NCBI RefSeq assembly: GCF_021432065.1 | Contig: NZ_CP090364.1 | Span: 2,680,601-2,744,600 of the forward strand | Length of the DNA stretch: 64,000 bases | Source: Photobacterium sp. TLY01 | GTDB taxonomy: Bacteria > Pseudomonadota > Gammaproteobacteria > Enterobacterales > Vibrionaceae | Direction of reading: 5' to 3' | The notes under the pieces: generated by a model | The model's database searches: none | Seen by the model: only the letters and a program-made list of their open reading frames with translations | What the model was told of the DNA's origin: nothing | Made by a program: the position numbers and the translations under genes | Shown: positions 34,778-44,737 of the stretch, one piece after another | Layout: each line of letters begins with the position of its first letter | Position numbering within the stretch: position 1 is the first letter of the stretch

Positions 34778-34799
34778 ACCCAAGACCTATCTATAAAAC

Positions 34800-34821
34800 A
34801 GATAATAACTAACTTTTATCT
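34800..34821. promoter_or_regulatory. Inverted repeat, candidate LysR operator
   Basis: AGATAA-N10-TTATCT (34800-34805 and 34816-34821), a perfect dyad between the divergent LysR and AceI-like genes. Further related TATC/GATA blocks lie on both sides. Confidence 0.55.
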
Positions 34822-34878
34822 ATCGATAATAGCATTAGGATAGCCCTCAGACTGATTCATTATTCAGAGGTTAGTAAA

Positions 34879-35304
34879 ATGCGTACACAAAGAGACAGAA
34901 TTCGTCATGCCATTGGTTTTGAAGCCATTGCGCTGATTCTGATCACCCTGGTGCTGAGCCAGCTGTTTGGATTTGATATGACAAAAATTGGTGTTTTGGG
35001 CGTTATTTTTTCTGTCATTGCGACATTCTGGAACTACGCCTATAACCTGCTGTTTGATCACGCCATGCTGAAATATAGCGGTCATCTGCATAAGCAGGCC
35101 CGTCACCGGATCATCCATGCTCTGGGCTTCGAGCTAAGTCTGCTGGTGATCACCCTGCCGATGCTGGCGTGGTGGATGGGCATTGGTCTCTGGCAAGCCC
35201 TGATCATGGACTTGGGTCTGGTCGTGTTTTATCTGGTCTATGCCTATGCCTATAACCTGGCGTACGACAAAGTGTTTCCCTTACCTGAAACAACGCACGC
35301 TTAA
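34879..35304 (+). CDS. PACE-family efflux transporter (AceI-like)
   Basis: 141 residues, four membrane helices, made of two tandem bacterial-transmembrane-pair domains; the halves repeat RHAIGFEAIALIL / HRIIHALGFELSLLV and FWNYAYNLLFD / YAYAYNLAYDK. Glu15, required for proton coupling in AceI, is present. Relatives export chlorhexidine, other biocides and short diamines such as cadaverine. It is regulated most likely by the divergent LysR protein. Confidence 0.9.
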   Translation: MRTQRDRIRHAIGFEAIALILITLVLSQLFGFDMTKIGVLGVIFSVIATFWNYAYNLLFDHAMLKYSGHLHKQARHRIIHALGFELSLLVITLPMLAWWMGIGLWQALIMDLGLVVFYLVYAYAYNLAYDKVFPLPETTHA

Positions 35305-35313
35305 GTGCTTGAA

Positions 35314-36654
35314 CTAAGAGTTCTGACCCAGATCCCGCGGCGGCGGGATCAGGTCATGTTTGTTGAGCAGCCGGTACATCGTGGCGCGGGATACACCAAG
35401 CTCGCGTGCTGCTGCTGAAATTTGTCCCCGGTTATTCTCCAGCACACTTAACAAGGCGCTGCGTTCTGACTCTTCCCGGATTTTTTTCAGGCTCTGCTTG
35501 TCATCGGCCTGCCTTGGCAGCTCAAGATGATCAGCCTCAATATTCTTCTGCTCTGTCAGCAGCACTGCCCGTTTTATTCGCCCGACCAATTCCTGTACAT
35601 TGCCTGGCCAGTTATAGGTGGCTATGGCCTGTCTGGCATTATCAGAAAATGCTTTCACGCCGCAGTTATACTGGCGGGCATACTTGAGTAACAATGCATC
35701 GGCCAGCATCAGTAAGTCATCTCCACGCTCGCGCAGTGGCGGGACCGTCAGACTAAGGACATTCAACCGGTAGTAAAGCGCTTTGCTCAGCCGCCCTTCA
35801 CTGACCAGAGTATCGAGCGGATAATGTGTCGCCGCGATTAGCCGGGGTTCAGCACTGACCTCAGAACCATTTTCCTTGGTAAAGCGCCCGTCCTGCAGCC
35901 AATGGACCAGTTCTTGCTGGCGATCCTGAGGTAAGGAGGTCACTTCATTGAGAAACAGCACACCGTCTCTGGCCGCCTCAAAACAGCACTCAGACTCGCT
36001 CCCCTTCATCGCCCAGCTCCGGCCGATACTTGAGCAATTCACGGCAACAAAACGCCCTTTGGCACGGGTGGATGCCTGAAAAATGGCTTCCGCGACCATT
36101 TCCTTGCCCGTCCCTATCTCGCCCTGAATCAAGACCGGCATGTCCGCCGCCGCCAGACGTTTGACATGCTGCAGCAGTTTTTTCATCACAGGCGTATTGC
36201 CCTGAAGTCCCTGCTGGCCGAAGTGACCCAGCTTGGGCCAGACTTTGCGTTCCAGTGTCAGCATGCCGCGCTGGTGGCCTAAGGTTTTCAGCAACTGGGA
36301 CTCAGGAATCGGCGAGGTGAAATAATCGATACAGAAACTGACGATAAACTGGCAGACAGATTCGATACTGAGCTGTTCATCTCTGACCAGGGCCAGCCAT
36401 CGCACCTGCTTGTGCCGGTTGACCAGACTGGCAATCGCCTGAAGACTGAAATCATCATGGCTGAGATCCACCACGCCCAGACAAGGGCCGGTTTCAAGTA
36501 ATAAAGTTTCAGCGGCCCGCAGATCATGACAATGATGACAAATCCATCCGGCCTGCTTCAACGCATTCAGCCAGGGGATCGTGTGGCCCCCAAGCAACAC
36601 CAGTTCACCGTGCCAGATGTCCTTGCGCGCATCCATTCCCATTCGCTCACCCAT
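35314..36654 (-). CDS. vpsR: VpsR-like enhancer-binding-protein family regulator with degenerate ATPase
   Basis: Receiver-like domain, AAA+ domain and Fis-type helix-turn-helix (SAARELGVSRATMYRLLNKH). Similar along its length to V. cholerae VpsR, the cyclic-di-GMP-binding activator of biofilm polysaccharide genes; the receiver segment GVVDLSHDDFSLQ with a candidate phosphoacceptor Asp is conserved. Walker A (GEIGTGKE) is intact, but Walker B reads FLNEV instead of FLDEx, and no GAFTGA loop is found, so a sigma-54 role is unlikely. The start is uncertain: 36654 or ATGs at 36642 and 36636, or TTG at 36678. It lies next to lysS, as in vibrios. Confidence 0.82.
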   Translation of the reverse strand: MGERMGMDARKDIWHGELVLLGGHTIPWLNALKQAGWICHHCHDLRAAETLLLETGPCLGVVDLSHDDFSLQAIASLVNRHKQVRWLALVRDEQLSIESVCQFIVSFCIDYFTSPIPESQLLKTLGHQRGMLTLERKVWPKLGHFGQQGLQGNTPVMKKLLQHVKRLAAADMPVLIQGEIGTGKEMVAEAIFQASTRAKGRFVAVNCSSIGRSWAMKGSESECCFEAARDGVLFLNEVTSLPQDRQQELVHWLQDGRFTKENGSEVSAEPRLIAATHYPLDTLVSEGRLSKALYYRLNVLSLTVPPLRERGDDLLMLADALLLKYARQYNCGVKAFSDNARQAIATYNWPGNVQELVGRIKRAVLLTEQKNIEADHLELPRQADDKQSLKKIREESERSALLSVLENNRGQISAAARELGVSRATMYRLLNKHDLIPPPRDLGQNS

Positions 36655-36837
36655 TTCACCGATTGCAAAACCCTGCAACGCCAGGTTGCAGCTGTGGTTC
36701 TGATATTAAAAATGCAAAACAGTATTCAACAAGTATAAGAGACAGGATCGCCAGATAACAAAAATATCACCTGTCATCAACAAAACAGGTGATATTTCCA
36801 GAAGAGCTTCAAGAGGATAAGGTTCAAAAACCGGAGA

Positions 36838-37245
36838 TTAGGATTTTTTTGCCATACAGGCTTCGCTCGTCACCGGCTCACTGACAAAGCCGCCGGCGCC
36901 TGTGTACCAGAAGCGTACTCCCAGTCCCATGGCAATGGCCTCACCAAAATTCTCACAGGCGACATCAACCAGAGCAGGCTTCACTTTTGAGGCATCCAAC
37001 TGCCAGTTCCACCGTGTACTGCGTAACTGGCGAATAATCGTTAACAGCGAGCGCTCACTGTCAAAATGGTACTGACGCACTTCGCCGCGGTCTCCCTCTG
37101 GCGGCACATCATTGAACTTAGTGAATTCTTGTTTCCACGCTTCAGGTAACGAGCCGACAAAGTCGGTCGGCGGTTGCGTCAGCGCCATGGAAGCGCAGCC
37201 ACTGAGCCAGAGGGCACCCAAAGCAGGAAGGATCATTTTTTTCAT
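36838..37245 (-). CDS. Lipoprotein of unknown function
   Basis: 135 residues. The signal peptide ends in a lipobox LSGC at residues 14-17, so the mature protein should be lipid-anchored; the following residue Ala does not give an inner-membrane retention signal, so outer-membrane sorting is expected. Two further cysteines (VACENF and SEACMAKKS) may form a disulfide. The central stretch RQYHFDSERSLLTIIRQLRS is amphipathic. I do not recognise the family. Confidence 0.75.
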   Translation of the reverse strand: MKKMILPALGALWLSGCASMALTQPPTDFVGSLPEAWKQEFTKFNDVPPEGDRGEVRQYHFDSERSLLTIIRQLRSTRWNWQLDASKVKPALVDVACENFGEAIAMGLGVRFWYTGAGGFVSEPVTSEACMAKKS

Positions 37246-37406
37246 TTATCAGCCTAACGTTGTTCACATCACCACAAAGCCTGAATTATGACACTTTACT
37301 CATAAACTCATCTATACCGGATAACAAAAAATGTTAAACATCGCTGAAATACATTTTACCTTTCAGACAGCGGTACGACTTCGCACGCTGGTGTCGCTTT
37401 GAAGTC

Positions 37407-37437
37407 ATAAAAAAAGCCACTTCAACTGAAGTGGCTT
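37407..37437 (-). terminator. Terminator after lysS
   Basis: Eleven-pair stem AAGCCACTTCA/TGAAGTGGCTT with a two-base loop, then seven T on the minus strand. Confidence 0.93.
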
Positions 37438-37461
37438 AACCGGATTCATCGTCTCAGCGTC

Positions 37462-38964
37462 TTAGTTCTGCGGACGCATGGCCGGGAACAGGATCACGTC
37501 GCGAATGGTATGACTGTTGGTAAACAGCATCACCAGACGGTCAATCCCGATGCCCTGACCCGCCGTAGGTGGCAAACCGTGTTCCAGCGCGGTAATGTAA
37601 TCCGCATCGTAGAACATGGCTTCATCATCACCGGCATCTTTGGCATCAACCTGGGCTTTAAAGCGCTGGTCCTGATCTTCGGCATCGTTCAGCTCCGAGA
37701 AGCCGTTGGCCACTTCACGGCCACCGATGAAGAATTCAAAACGATCGGTAATGAACGGATTGTCATCATTACGGCGCGCCAGCGGTGAAATATCAGCCGG
37801 GTATTCAGTGATGAAGGTTGGCTGCAGCAGTTTCGGCTCGGCCGTTTCACCAAAGATTTCTTCCAGCAGCTGACCGCAGGTCCAGAAAGGTTCAACCTGG
37901 ATGTGCAGCGATTTCGCGATACCCACCATCAGGTCACGATCCTGCACCTGCTCGTACGTCAGGCCCTGAATCATCTCATGATCCGGGTTGTACTGCTTGA
38001 TGGCTTCCAGCATGCTCAGACGCGGATACGGACCTTTAAATTCAATCACTTCATCGCCATATGGCAGACCGGTGGTCCCACACAGATCCTGTGCAATCGT
38101 GCTCAGCATGTCTTCGGTCAGATCCATCAGATCACGGTAATCCGCATACGCCATGTAGAATTCCATCATGGTGAATTCTGGGTTATGGCGCGGCGACAGA
38201 CCTTCGTTCCGGAAGTTACGGTTGATTTCGAATACACGCTCGAAACCACCAACCACCAGACGCTTGAGATACAGCTCAGGGGCAACACGCAGGTACATAT
38301 CAATGTCGAGCGCATTGTGATGGGTGATAAACGGACGCGCCGTCGCGCCACCCGGAATCACGTGCATCATCGGTGTTTCCACTTCCATGAAACCTTTGGT
38401 GGTCATGAACTGGCGAATTGCATTCACCACTTTGGAACGCATCAGCATGGTATTGCGTGAATCTTCATTGACGATCAGATCCACATAACGCTGGCGGTAA
38501 CGCTGTTCCTGGTCAGTCAGACCATGGAATTTCTCAGGTAACGGACGCAGTGCTTTGGTCAGCAGTTGATACTCGTCAAAGTTTACGTACAGATCACCTT
38601 TACCGGACTTATGCAACGCCCCTTTCACACCGATGATGTCGCCGATGTCGAGACCTGAATATTTTTCCTTCAGCTCTTTTTGCACGTCTTTAGATGCATA
38701 AGCCTGAATCCGGCCGGACACATCCTGGATCGCCAGGAATGGACCACGCTTGGCCATAATACGACCGGCAATCGCCACAATATTGTTGGCTTCTTCCAGC
38801 GCTTCTTTGGTTTGATCACCAAAGGTCGCCTGCAGATCAGCGGCCAGGCTGTCACGGCGGAAATCGTTCGGATGGCCGTTTGCTTTGCAATCCTGACGAA
38901 TGTGTTCCAGTTTCGCGCGGCGCTCTGCAATCAGTTTGTTTTCGTCTTGTACTTGTTCAGTCAT
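37462..38964 (-). CDS. lysS: Lysine--tRNA ligase (class II)
   Basis: Charges tRNA-Lys. 500 residues. An N-terminal OB-fold anticodon-binding domain is followed by the class II catalytic core with motif 2 ([15 protein letters not shown]) and motif 3 ([11 protein letters not shown]). Start ATG at 38964 ([10 protein letters not shown]) has AAGG six bases upstream; the reading from 38979 is less likely. It follows prfB by 31 bases, as in E. coli. Confidence 0.98.
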   Translation of the reverse strand: MTEQVQDENKLIAERRAKLEHIRQDCKANGHPNDFRRDSLAADLQATFGDQTKEALEEANNIVAIAGRIMAKRGPFLAIQDVSGRIQAYASKDVQKELKEKYSGLDIGDIIGVKGALHKSGKGDLYVNFDEYQLLTKALRPLPEKFHGLTDQEQRYRQRYVDLIVNEDSRNTMLMRSKVVNAIRQFMTTKGFMEVETPMMHVIPGGATARPFITHHNALDIDMYLRVAPELYLKRLVVGGFERVFEINRNFRNEGLSPRHNPEFTMMEFYMAYADYRDLMDLTEDMLSTIAQDLCGTTGLPYGDEVIEFKGPYPRLSMLEAIKQYNPDHEMIQGLTYEQVQDRDLMVGIAKSLHIQVEPFWTCGQLLEEIFGETAEPKLLQPTFITEYPADISPLARRNDDNPFITDRFEFFIGGREVANGFSELNDAEDQDQRFKAQVDAKDAGDDEAMFYDADYITALEHGLPPTAGQGIGIDRLVMLFTNSHTIRDVILFPAMRPQN

Positions 38965-38995
38965 GGTTAACCTTAGCAACAGTTCGGGGCCGGTA

Positions 38996-40094
38996 TTAAA
39001 GACCGGATTTCAGACTAGCTTCGATGAAGCGGTCCAGGTCTCCGTCCAGCACCGCCTGGGTATTGCGGTTCTCGACACCGGTACGCAGATCTTTGATTCG
39101 GGAATCATCCAGCACGTATGAACGAATCTGACTTCCCCAGCCAATATCAGACTTCGCATCTTCATTCGCCTGTTTCTCGGCGTTCTGCTTCTGCATTTCG
39201 AGCTCAAACAGCTTAGCTTTCAGCTGTTTCATCGCCTGATCTTTGTTCTTGTGCTGAGAGCGGTCGTTCTGACACTGCACCACTGTGTTGGTCGGAACGT
39301 GGGTAATCCGGACCGCAGATTCTGTGGTGTTGACGTGCTGACCACCCGCGCCCGAGGCACGGTAGACATCAATCCGCAAATCAGACGGATTAATATCGAT
39401 CGCAATATTGTCATCCACTTCCGGATACACGAACGCCGAAGCAAATGAGGTATGACGACGGCCGCCTGAATCGAACGGTGACTTGCGCACCAGACGGTGA
39501 ACACCGGTTTCGGTCCGCAGCCAGCCGTAAGCATACTCACCGCTGATTTTCACTGTCGCCGACTTCAGCCCGGCCACATCACCTTCAGAGACTTCAATCA
39601 CTTCGGTTTTGAAGCCCTTGGCTTCAGCCCAGCGCAGGTACATCCGCAGCATCATGGAGGTCCAGTCCTGGGCTTCTGTGCCACCGGAACCGGCCTGCAG
39701 ATCGACATAACAATCAGAGCTGTCATGATCACCGGCAAACATACGACGGAATTCAAGCAGTTCCAGCTTGCTGACCAGCTCATCCAGTTCAGGACCTATC
39801 TCGTCAAAGGTTTCCTGATCGTTTTCTTCAATCGCCAGCTCCAGCAGACCTTCGACGTCTTCGACGCCCTGATCCAGCTGGTCAATCGTTTCCACCACAG
39901 CTTCCAGCGCTGCACGCTCTTTACCTAATGCCTGAGCACGCTCTGGCTCATTCCAGACATCAGGTTGTTCTAATTCTGCATTGACTTCTTCCAGACGCTC
40001 TTTTTTAGCATCGTAGTCAAAGGTACCCCCTAAGGATGTCGGTCCGTGCAGACACATCCTCAAGACGGTTTTTAATTGGATTAACTTCGAACAT
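38996..40094 (-). CDS. prfB: Peptide chain release factor 2, with programmed +1 frameshift
   Basis: Releases peptides at UGA and UAA. The gene is in two frames: ATG at 40094 opens 25 codons ([20 protein letters not shown], then LRGYL) ending at an in-frame TGA at 40019-40017; reading then moves one base forward and continues [12 protein letters not shown] to 38996, giving 365 residues, as in E. coli. The slippery site CTT TGA C and the upstream Shine-Dalgarno-like AGGGGG are both present. Stop recognition motif SPF is in RKSPFDSGG and the catalytic GGQ in SGAGGQHVN. The residue matching E. coli K-12 Thr246 is Ala here. Confidence 0.97.
40017..40030 (-). other. RF2 recoding site (autoregulatory +1 frameshift)
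   Basis: On the minus strand AGGGGG TAC CTT TGA C. The internal Shine-Dalgarno-like run, the CTT slippery codon and the weak TGA-C context match the classical prfB site; low RF2 levels favour the frameshift. Confidence 0.95.
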
Positions 40095-40233
40095 TGCCAC
40101 TCTTCTTAGCCTTTTCGCCGAAACGGACATAACCGGAGGATTCTAGCGAATTGCGGCAGGAATAAACAGAGGATCACAAAACTTATCCAAAATTTAGGCG
40201 GTGATATTGACAGCCTGAATTTTCAGACGAATG

Positions 40234-40260
40234 AAAAACGGTGAAACCGGCGGTTTCACC
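40234..40260 (-). terminator. Terminator after recJ
   Basis: Stem GGTGAAACC/GGTTTCACC with a three-base loop, then GTTTTTC on the minus strand; it separates recJ from prfB. Confidence 0.85.
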
Positions 40261-40270
40261 GACAAACAGA

Positions 40271-41998
40271 TTATACGGCTTCGAGGTGCTCAACCATCAG
40301 CTGAACGCTACGATTGCCGCGAAACTCGTTGATATCCAGACGATAAACCAGGTTGACCTGTTGTACCGAGGCATCCGGCCAGCGCCGGACATCAATATTG
40401 AACGCAATGGCATCGATCATGCTGCCGCCATCGACAGGTTCCAGCATCATTTTCAGATGTTTGCTGCCGACCAGACGCTGCTGCAGCAAACGGAAACGGC
40501 CGTCAAAGCTCGGTTCCGGGAACTGCTGCCCCCAGGGACCACCACCGCGTATCAGCTCGGCGGTCTCCATCGTCATCTCCTGTGCCGCCAGCTCTCCGTC
40601 GGTCAGCAAGATACCGCGCAGGGCAGACTCATCCAGCTCATCCCGCACCGCCTGATCGAAAGCTTTGCTGAATGCCTCAAACTGATCGGCGGCCAGCGTC
40701 AGCCCTGCGGCCATGGCGTGACCGCCAAATTTGAGGATCATCCCCGGATTGCGGGTGTCGATCCGATCCAGCACATCCCGCATGTGTAAACCGGGTATAG
40801 AGCGGCAAGATCCTTTGATTTCTCCCTCGCCCGCCGCCGCAAAAGCAATCACGGGGCGGTGATACAACTCTTTGATCCGCGATGCAAGGATGCCGATCAC
40901 CCCCTGATGCCAGTCGGCCTGATACAGTGCCAGTCCGTAGGGCATGTCTTTTTTGCTGAATTTCAAACGCTCGCAAATCGCCAGCGCCTCTTCTTTCATG
41001 CCCTGTTCAATTTCTTTTCGCGTCTGGTTCAAACCGTCTAACTCAACTGCCATGCGCCGCGCCGATTGAATGTCCTCGCACAACAGCAGCTCAACACCGA
41101 ATGACATGTCATCAAGACGACCTGCAGCATTAATCCGTGGCCCCAGCGCGAAACCCAGATCGCTGGCCACCAGCCGGGACGGATCGCGATTTGCCACCTC
41201 AATCAGCGCCCGAATCCCCGGCCGGCACTGACCGGCACGAATGCGCTGCAGGCCCTGATGCACCAGAATCCGGTTATTGCCATCCAGCGCGACCACGTCA
41301 GCCACTGTGCCCAGCGCCACCAAATCAAGTAAGCCGGCCAAGTTGGGTTCAGAGATCCCCTGCTCAACAAACCAGTTTTGCTGGCGCAGCGCCGCCCGCA
41401 ATGCCAGCATCAGATAGAAGGCCACCCCAACCCCGCACAGCGCTTTGGAGGGAAAATCACAGCTGTGCAGATTCGGATTAACAATCGCATCGGCGGCAGG
41501 CAGAACATCTCCCGGCAAATGGTGATCGGTCACCAGCACCCGGATACCTTTCTCTTTTGCAGCGGCAACCCCGGCTACTGATGACACACCGTTATCCACC
41601 GTCATGATGATTTCCGCGCCACGGGCAGCGGCCTGCTCAGCCACATCCGGACTCAGGCCATAGCCGTCATCAAAGCGGTTTGGCACCAGATAATCAACAT
41701 TGCGGCACCCTAACTGGCGCAGCGCCAGAACAGAGAGCGCAGCGCTGGTGGCGCCATCGGCATCGAAATCGCCCACGACTATGATGCGCTTATGGTCACG
41801 CAATGCCTCAATCAGCAGATTGACGGCCGCATCAATGCCATTGAGTTTGTCATAGCTGTGCAGCCCCTTGGCGCCCCGCTCCAGATCTGTGTCCGTGCGT
41901 AAGCCCCGGCTGGCATAAATACGCTTCAGCAAAGGGGGGATCTCAGAGGAAAAGCCTGAGGTATCCGCTTCAGGACGACGCTTGATTTCAATTTTCAT
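40271..41998 (-). CDS. recJ: Single-stranded-DNA 5'-3' exonuclease RecJ
   Basis: DHH-family exonuclease used in RecF-pathway recombination, mismatch repair and base-excision repair. 575 residues. Metal-binding motifs VGDFDADGATSAA, MTVDNGV and TDHHLPGD lie in the N-terminal half, and the DHHA1 domain motif FGGHAMAAGLTL in the C-terminal half. It is in the usual xerD-dsbC-recJ order. Confidence 0.97.
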   Translation of the reverse strand: MKIEIKRRPEADTSGFSSEIPPLLKRIYASRGLRTDTDLERGAKGLHSYDKLNGIDAAVNLLIEALRDHKRIIVVGDFDADGATSAALSVLALRQLGCRNVDYLVPNRFDDGYGLSPDVAEQAAARGAEIIMTVDNGVSSVAGVAAAKEKGIRVLVTDHHLPGDVLPAADAIVNPNLHSCDFPSKALCGVGVAFYLMLALRAALRQQNWFVEQGISEPNLAGLLDLVALGTVADVVALDGNNRILVHQGLQRIRAGQCRPGIRALIEVANRDPSRLVASDLGFALGPRINAAGRLDDMSFGVELLLCEDIQSARRMAVELDGLNQTRKEIEQGMKEEALAICERLKFSKKDMPYGLALYQADWHQGVIGILASRIKELYHRPVIAFAAAGEGEIKGSCRSIPGLHMRDVLDRIDTRNPGMILKFGGHAMAAGLTLAADQFEAFSKAFDQAVRDELDESALRGILLTDGELAAQEMTMETAELIRGGGPWGQQFPEPSFDGRFRLLQQRLVGSKHLKMMLEPVDGGSMIDAIAFNIDVRRWPDASVQQVNLVYRLDINEFRGNRSVQLMVEHLEAV

Positions 41999-42134
41999 TA
42001 GACGACTTCATGGCGATTGGCTGATGGGGAAAATAAGCGGGTGTTATATCAAAAAACCATGCCGGCGGGTACCCGAACAGGGTAATCCAGCATTGGCCTC
42101 ACAAGCTGGCGCTGACAAGAGAGCATGCGCCAAA

Positions 42135-42165
42135 ACGCAACAGCCCGCGAAATCTGCGGGCTGTT
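42135..42165 (-). terminator. Terminator-like hairpin between dsbC and recJ
   Basis: Ten-pair stem AACAGCCCGC/GCGGGCTGTT, followed on the minus strand by GCGTTTTGG. Its T run is short, so read-through into recJ is likely. Confidence 0.65.
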
Positions 42166-42184
42166 GGTCAACTGACACAATCAA

Positions 42185-42907
42185 TTAACTGCGGCTGTTG
42201 AGAAATTGCAGCAAGCGGCTGGCCGGTTGATAGCCAGGCAGCATCGTGCCGTCTTCCAGCACCAGTGCCGGCGTGCCTGTTACGCCCATGGCCACTCCCA
42301 ACTGATAGTGTTTCATCACCAGCGAGTCATTGTGCGGGCTTTGCTCAACATTCAGCTTGCCTTTTTTGGCGTCATCCATGGCCTGGGCGCGATCTTTCGA
42401 TGCCCAGATGGCACTCATTTCGCCGAAGTTCTGTGAGCGTTCGCCACCACGCGGGAATGCCAGATAACGGATGGTGATCCCGGCATCGTTATACGCCTGC
42501 ATTTCACTGTGCAGTTTACGGCAATAGCCACAACTGGTATCGGTAAACACAGTCACCACGTATTTTTCCTCTTTGGCCGGATAGACGATCATTTCGCCTT
42601 CCATACCTTTGAGTTTGTCTTTGTTGATTGAGGCCATTTTCTGTTCAGTCAGATTAACCGGCTCACCGTTCACCGACTGATACAGATGACCGGCCACAAA
42701 ATACTGACCGTCATCAGACATATAAATAATACCGCGTTCGGTCACCACCTCGTTCATGCCCTTGAGCGGAGATGGCGTCACTGACGCTGCAGTCAGGCCC
42801 AGCGGGTTTAACGTCGCTTCAATGGCACGGGTATCCGGCTCGGCACTGACAGAAAAAGCCGTGAGCACAGCCAGTGCAGCAAGCAGGGGACGACGGGGAA
42901 ATGGCAT
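42185..42907 (-). CDS. dsbC: Periplasmic disulfide isomerase DsbC
   Basis: Corrects wrong disulfides in exported proteins and is kept reduced by DsbD. 240 residues. The signal peptide ends at about residue 22 (SVSA). An N-terminal dimerisation domain precedes the thioredoxin fold with active site C126-G-Y-C129 (DTSCGYCRK). The cis-proline loop is GVTGTPALVL. Confidence 0.97.
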   Translation of the reverse strand: MPFPRRPLLAALAVLTAFSVSAEPDTRAIEATLNPLGLTAASVTPSPLKGMNEVVTERGIIYMSDDGQYFVAGHLYQSVNGEPVNLTEQKMASINKDKLKGMEGEMIVYPAKEEKYVVTVFTDTSCGYCRKLHSEMQAYNDAGITIRYLAFPRGGERSQNFGEMSAIWASKDRAQAMDDAKKGKLNVEQSPHNDSLVMKHYQLGVAMGVTGTPALVLEDGTMLPGYQPASRLLQFLNSRS

Positions 42908-43106
42908 GAAAACATCCTTAACAAATCGTTGGCAGTTCAGGGGTAGCCCCTGTGAATACTATACAGACCCTTTGAGTCCGCCCATCTTTCAAAGTTCAGT
43001 CTCAAAAGGCAAGTGATTTCATAATCCGGTGGTGCTGTCGCGTGATGATTGGGATCTTTGCCCCACTCAGCACTGACCGAAGTGTAACAAAAGTTCACGG
43101 AAGCAC

Positions 43107-44009
43107 TCAGGCCCGGGGATGATGCTCCTGATGCAGTTGCTTCAGACGCTCGGTTGCCACATGAGTATAGATCTGGGTGGTCGATAAATCACTGTGACCT
43201 AACAGCATTTGCACCACCCTGAGGTCTGCACCGTAATTGAGCAAATGGGTGGCAAACGCATGACGCATGACATGTGGCGACAAAGTATCAGCATCAATCC
43301 CGGCCAGCACCGCGTAATGTTTAATCCGGTGCCAGAAAGTCTGACGCGTCATCTGACGGGCACGCTTGCTCGGAAACAGGACATCGGAGCTGACCTCGCC
43401 CAACAGATAAGGTCGCCCCTGCTCCAGGAACGTTTCGATCCACTCCATCGCCTCTTCTCCCATAGGCACCAGACGTTCTTTGTCTCCTTTACCTGTCACG
43501 CGGACCACGCCCTGACGCAGGCTGACGTTGTCCATCCGCAGGCTCACCAGCTCAGTGACCCGCAGACCGGTGGCATAGAGCAGCTCCAGCATGGCTTTAT
43601 CGCGCAGCTCCAGCGGATCATTGACATCTGGTGCGCCCAGCAAGGCACTGACCTGATCTTCGGTAATATCTTTCGGCAAACGCTGCGGCAATCTGGGGCT
43701 GTGCAAAATGGCACTGGGATCATCTTCTCTGAGTTTTTCACGGTGAAAATACTGAAACAGCCGCCGCAGCGCCGAGGTCATTCTGGCCCGGGAGCTCTGC
43801 TTAAAATCTTGCTCAAACAGCCATTGCTGGTAATCCTGCAGATCGCCGGAATCTAAGGACAACAGCGACTGGCTGCGTGCATCCAGCCACTGCTGCAGCT
43901 TCATTAAATCATTACGGTAGGAAGACAGGGTGTTGGCCGACAGCCCCCGTTCCATCCACATCGCATCTAAAAAGCGCTCGATCAGGGCGATATCATTCTT
44001 GGTTTCCAC
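43107..44009 (-). CDS. xerD: Site-specific tyrosine recombinase XerD
   Basis: Resolves chromosome dimers at dif with XerC and FtsK. 300 residues. Catalytic residues are seen in ATGLRVTEL (Arg), TGKGDKERL (Lys), HVMRHAFATH (His, Arg), LLGHSDLST (His) and QIYTHVA (Tyr nucleophile). GTG at 44009 is preferred, with GGGAG nine bases upstream; an ATG at 44030 lacks a ribosome binding site. It is divergent from fldB. Confidence 0.95.
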   Translation of the reverse strand: METKNDIALIERFLDAMWMERGLSANTLSSYRNDLMKLQQWLDARSQSLLSLDSGDLQDYQQWLFEQDFKQSSRARMTSALRRLFQYFHREKLREDDPSAILHSPRLPQRLPKDITEDQVSALLGAPDVNDPLELRDKAMLELLYATGLRVTELVSLRMDNVSLRQGVVRVTGKGDKERLVPMGEEAMEWIETFLEQGRPYLLGEVSSDVLFPSKRARQMTRQTFWHRIKHYAVLAGIDADTLSPHVMRHAFATHLLNYGADLRVVQMLLGHSDLSTTQIYTHVATERLKQLHQEHHPRA

Positions 44010-44171
44010 GTCGCGCCGCTCCCAAAACATCTGGATATAAACACAGTATATTGCAGCATAGTACTGAATTTCTCCTGCAATGTAACTAGGTGCGCTCGCT
44101 TGAAGGATGCACCCAAGCGCCTGACAGGGTAAAATCAGCGCAAATTAGTTGCCACCCCAGGAAATATCAGT

Positions 44172-44690
44172 ATGAAAATCGGCCTGTTTTACGGCTCGAC
44201 CACCTGCTATACCGAAATGGCCGCGGAGAAAATCCGCGATTGCATCGGCGGCGAGCTGGTTGAGCTGCACAACATCAAAGAAGCGGCGCTCAGCGAGATG
44301 AACCAGTATGATCTGCTGATCCTGGGCATCTCGACCTGGGACTTTGGTGAACTGCAGGAAGACTGGGAAGCGGTCTGGAATCAACTCGATGGCCTGACAC
44401 TGACCGGAAAAACCGTCGCCCTGTTCGGTTTAGGCGATCAGGAAGGCTACACAGAATGGTATCTGGATGCCATGGGCATGTTACATGACCAGCTACTGCC
44501 GACCGGCGCCCAGTTTGTCGGCTACTGGCCCAATCAAGGCTACAACTTTGAAGCGTCAAAAGCCCTGACCGAAGACAAAAGCTTATTTGTCGGACTGGCG
44601 CTCGATGAGGACAGCCAGTACGAACTCAGTGATGAGCGCATCCAGCAATGGTGCGAGCAGGTACTGACCGAGTACGGTGATTCACTCTAA
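44172..44690 (+). CDS. fldB: Flavodoxin FldB
   Basis: FMN-binding electron carrier of 172 residues. The phosphate loop is [13 protein letters not shown], with the aromatic flavin contacts in [12 protein letters not shown] and [12 protein letters not shown]. It is the FldB rather than the FldA type, judged from its place next to xerD as in E. coli. Confidence 0.94.
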   Translation: MKIGLFYGSTTCYTEMAAEKIRDCIGGELVELHNIKEAALSEMNQYDLLILGISTWDFGELQEDWEAVWNQLDGLTLTGKTVALFGLGDQEGYTEWYLDAMGMLHDQLLPTGAQFVGYWPNQGYNFEASKALTEDKSLFVGLALDEDSQYELSDERIQQWCEQVLTEYGDSL

Positions 44691-44697
44691 TCCAATC

Positions 44698-44733
44698 ACT
44701 GCCGCCCGGCATCATACGGGCGGCAGTGTTTTC
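44698..44733 (+). terminator. Terminator after fldB
   Basis: Twelve-pair stem CACTGCCGCCCG/CGGGCGGCAGTG followed by TTTTC on the plus strand. Confidence 0.9.
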
Positions 44734-44737
44734 TGGC

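Noticed and set aside
40020..40063. prfB read as starting at an internal codon, or as a frameshifted pseudogene
   Set aside because: The in-frame TGA with its slippery site and Shine-Dalgarno-like run is the normal programmed frameshift of RF2.
44298..44559. Possible antisense gene within fldB
   Set aside because: Open only because of the codon use of fldB; no signals.
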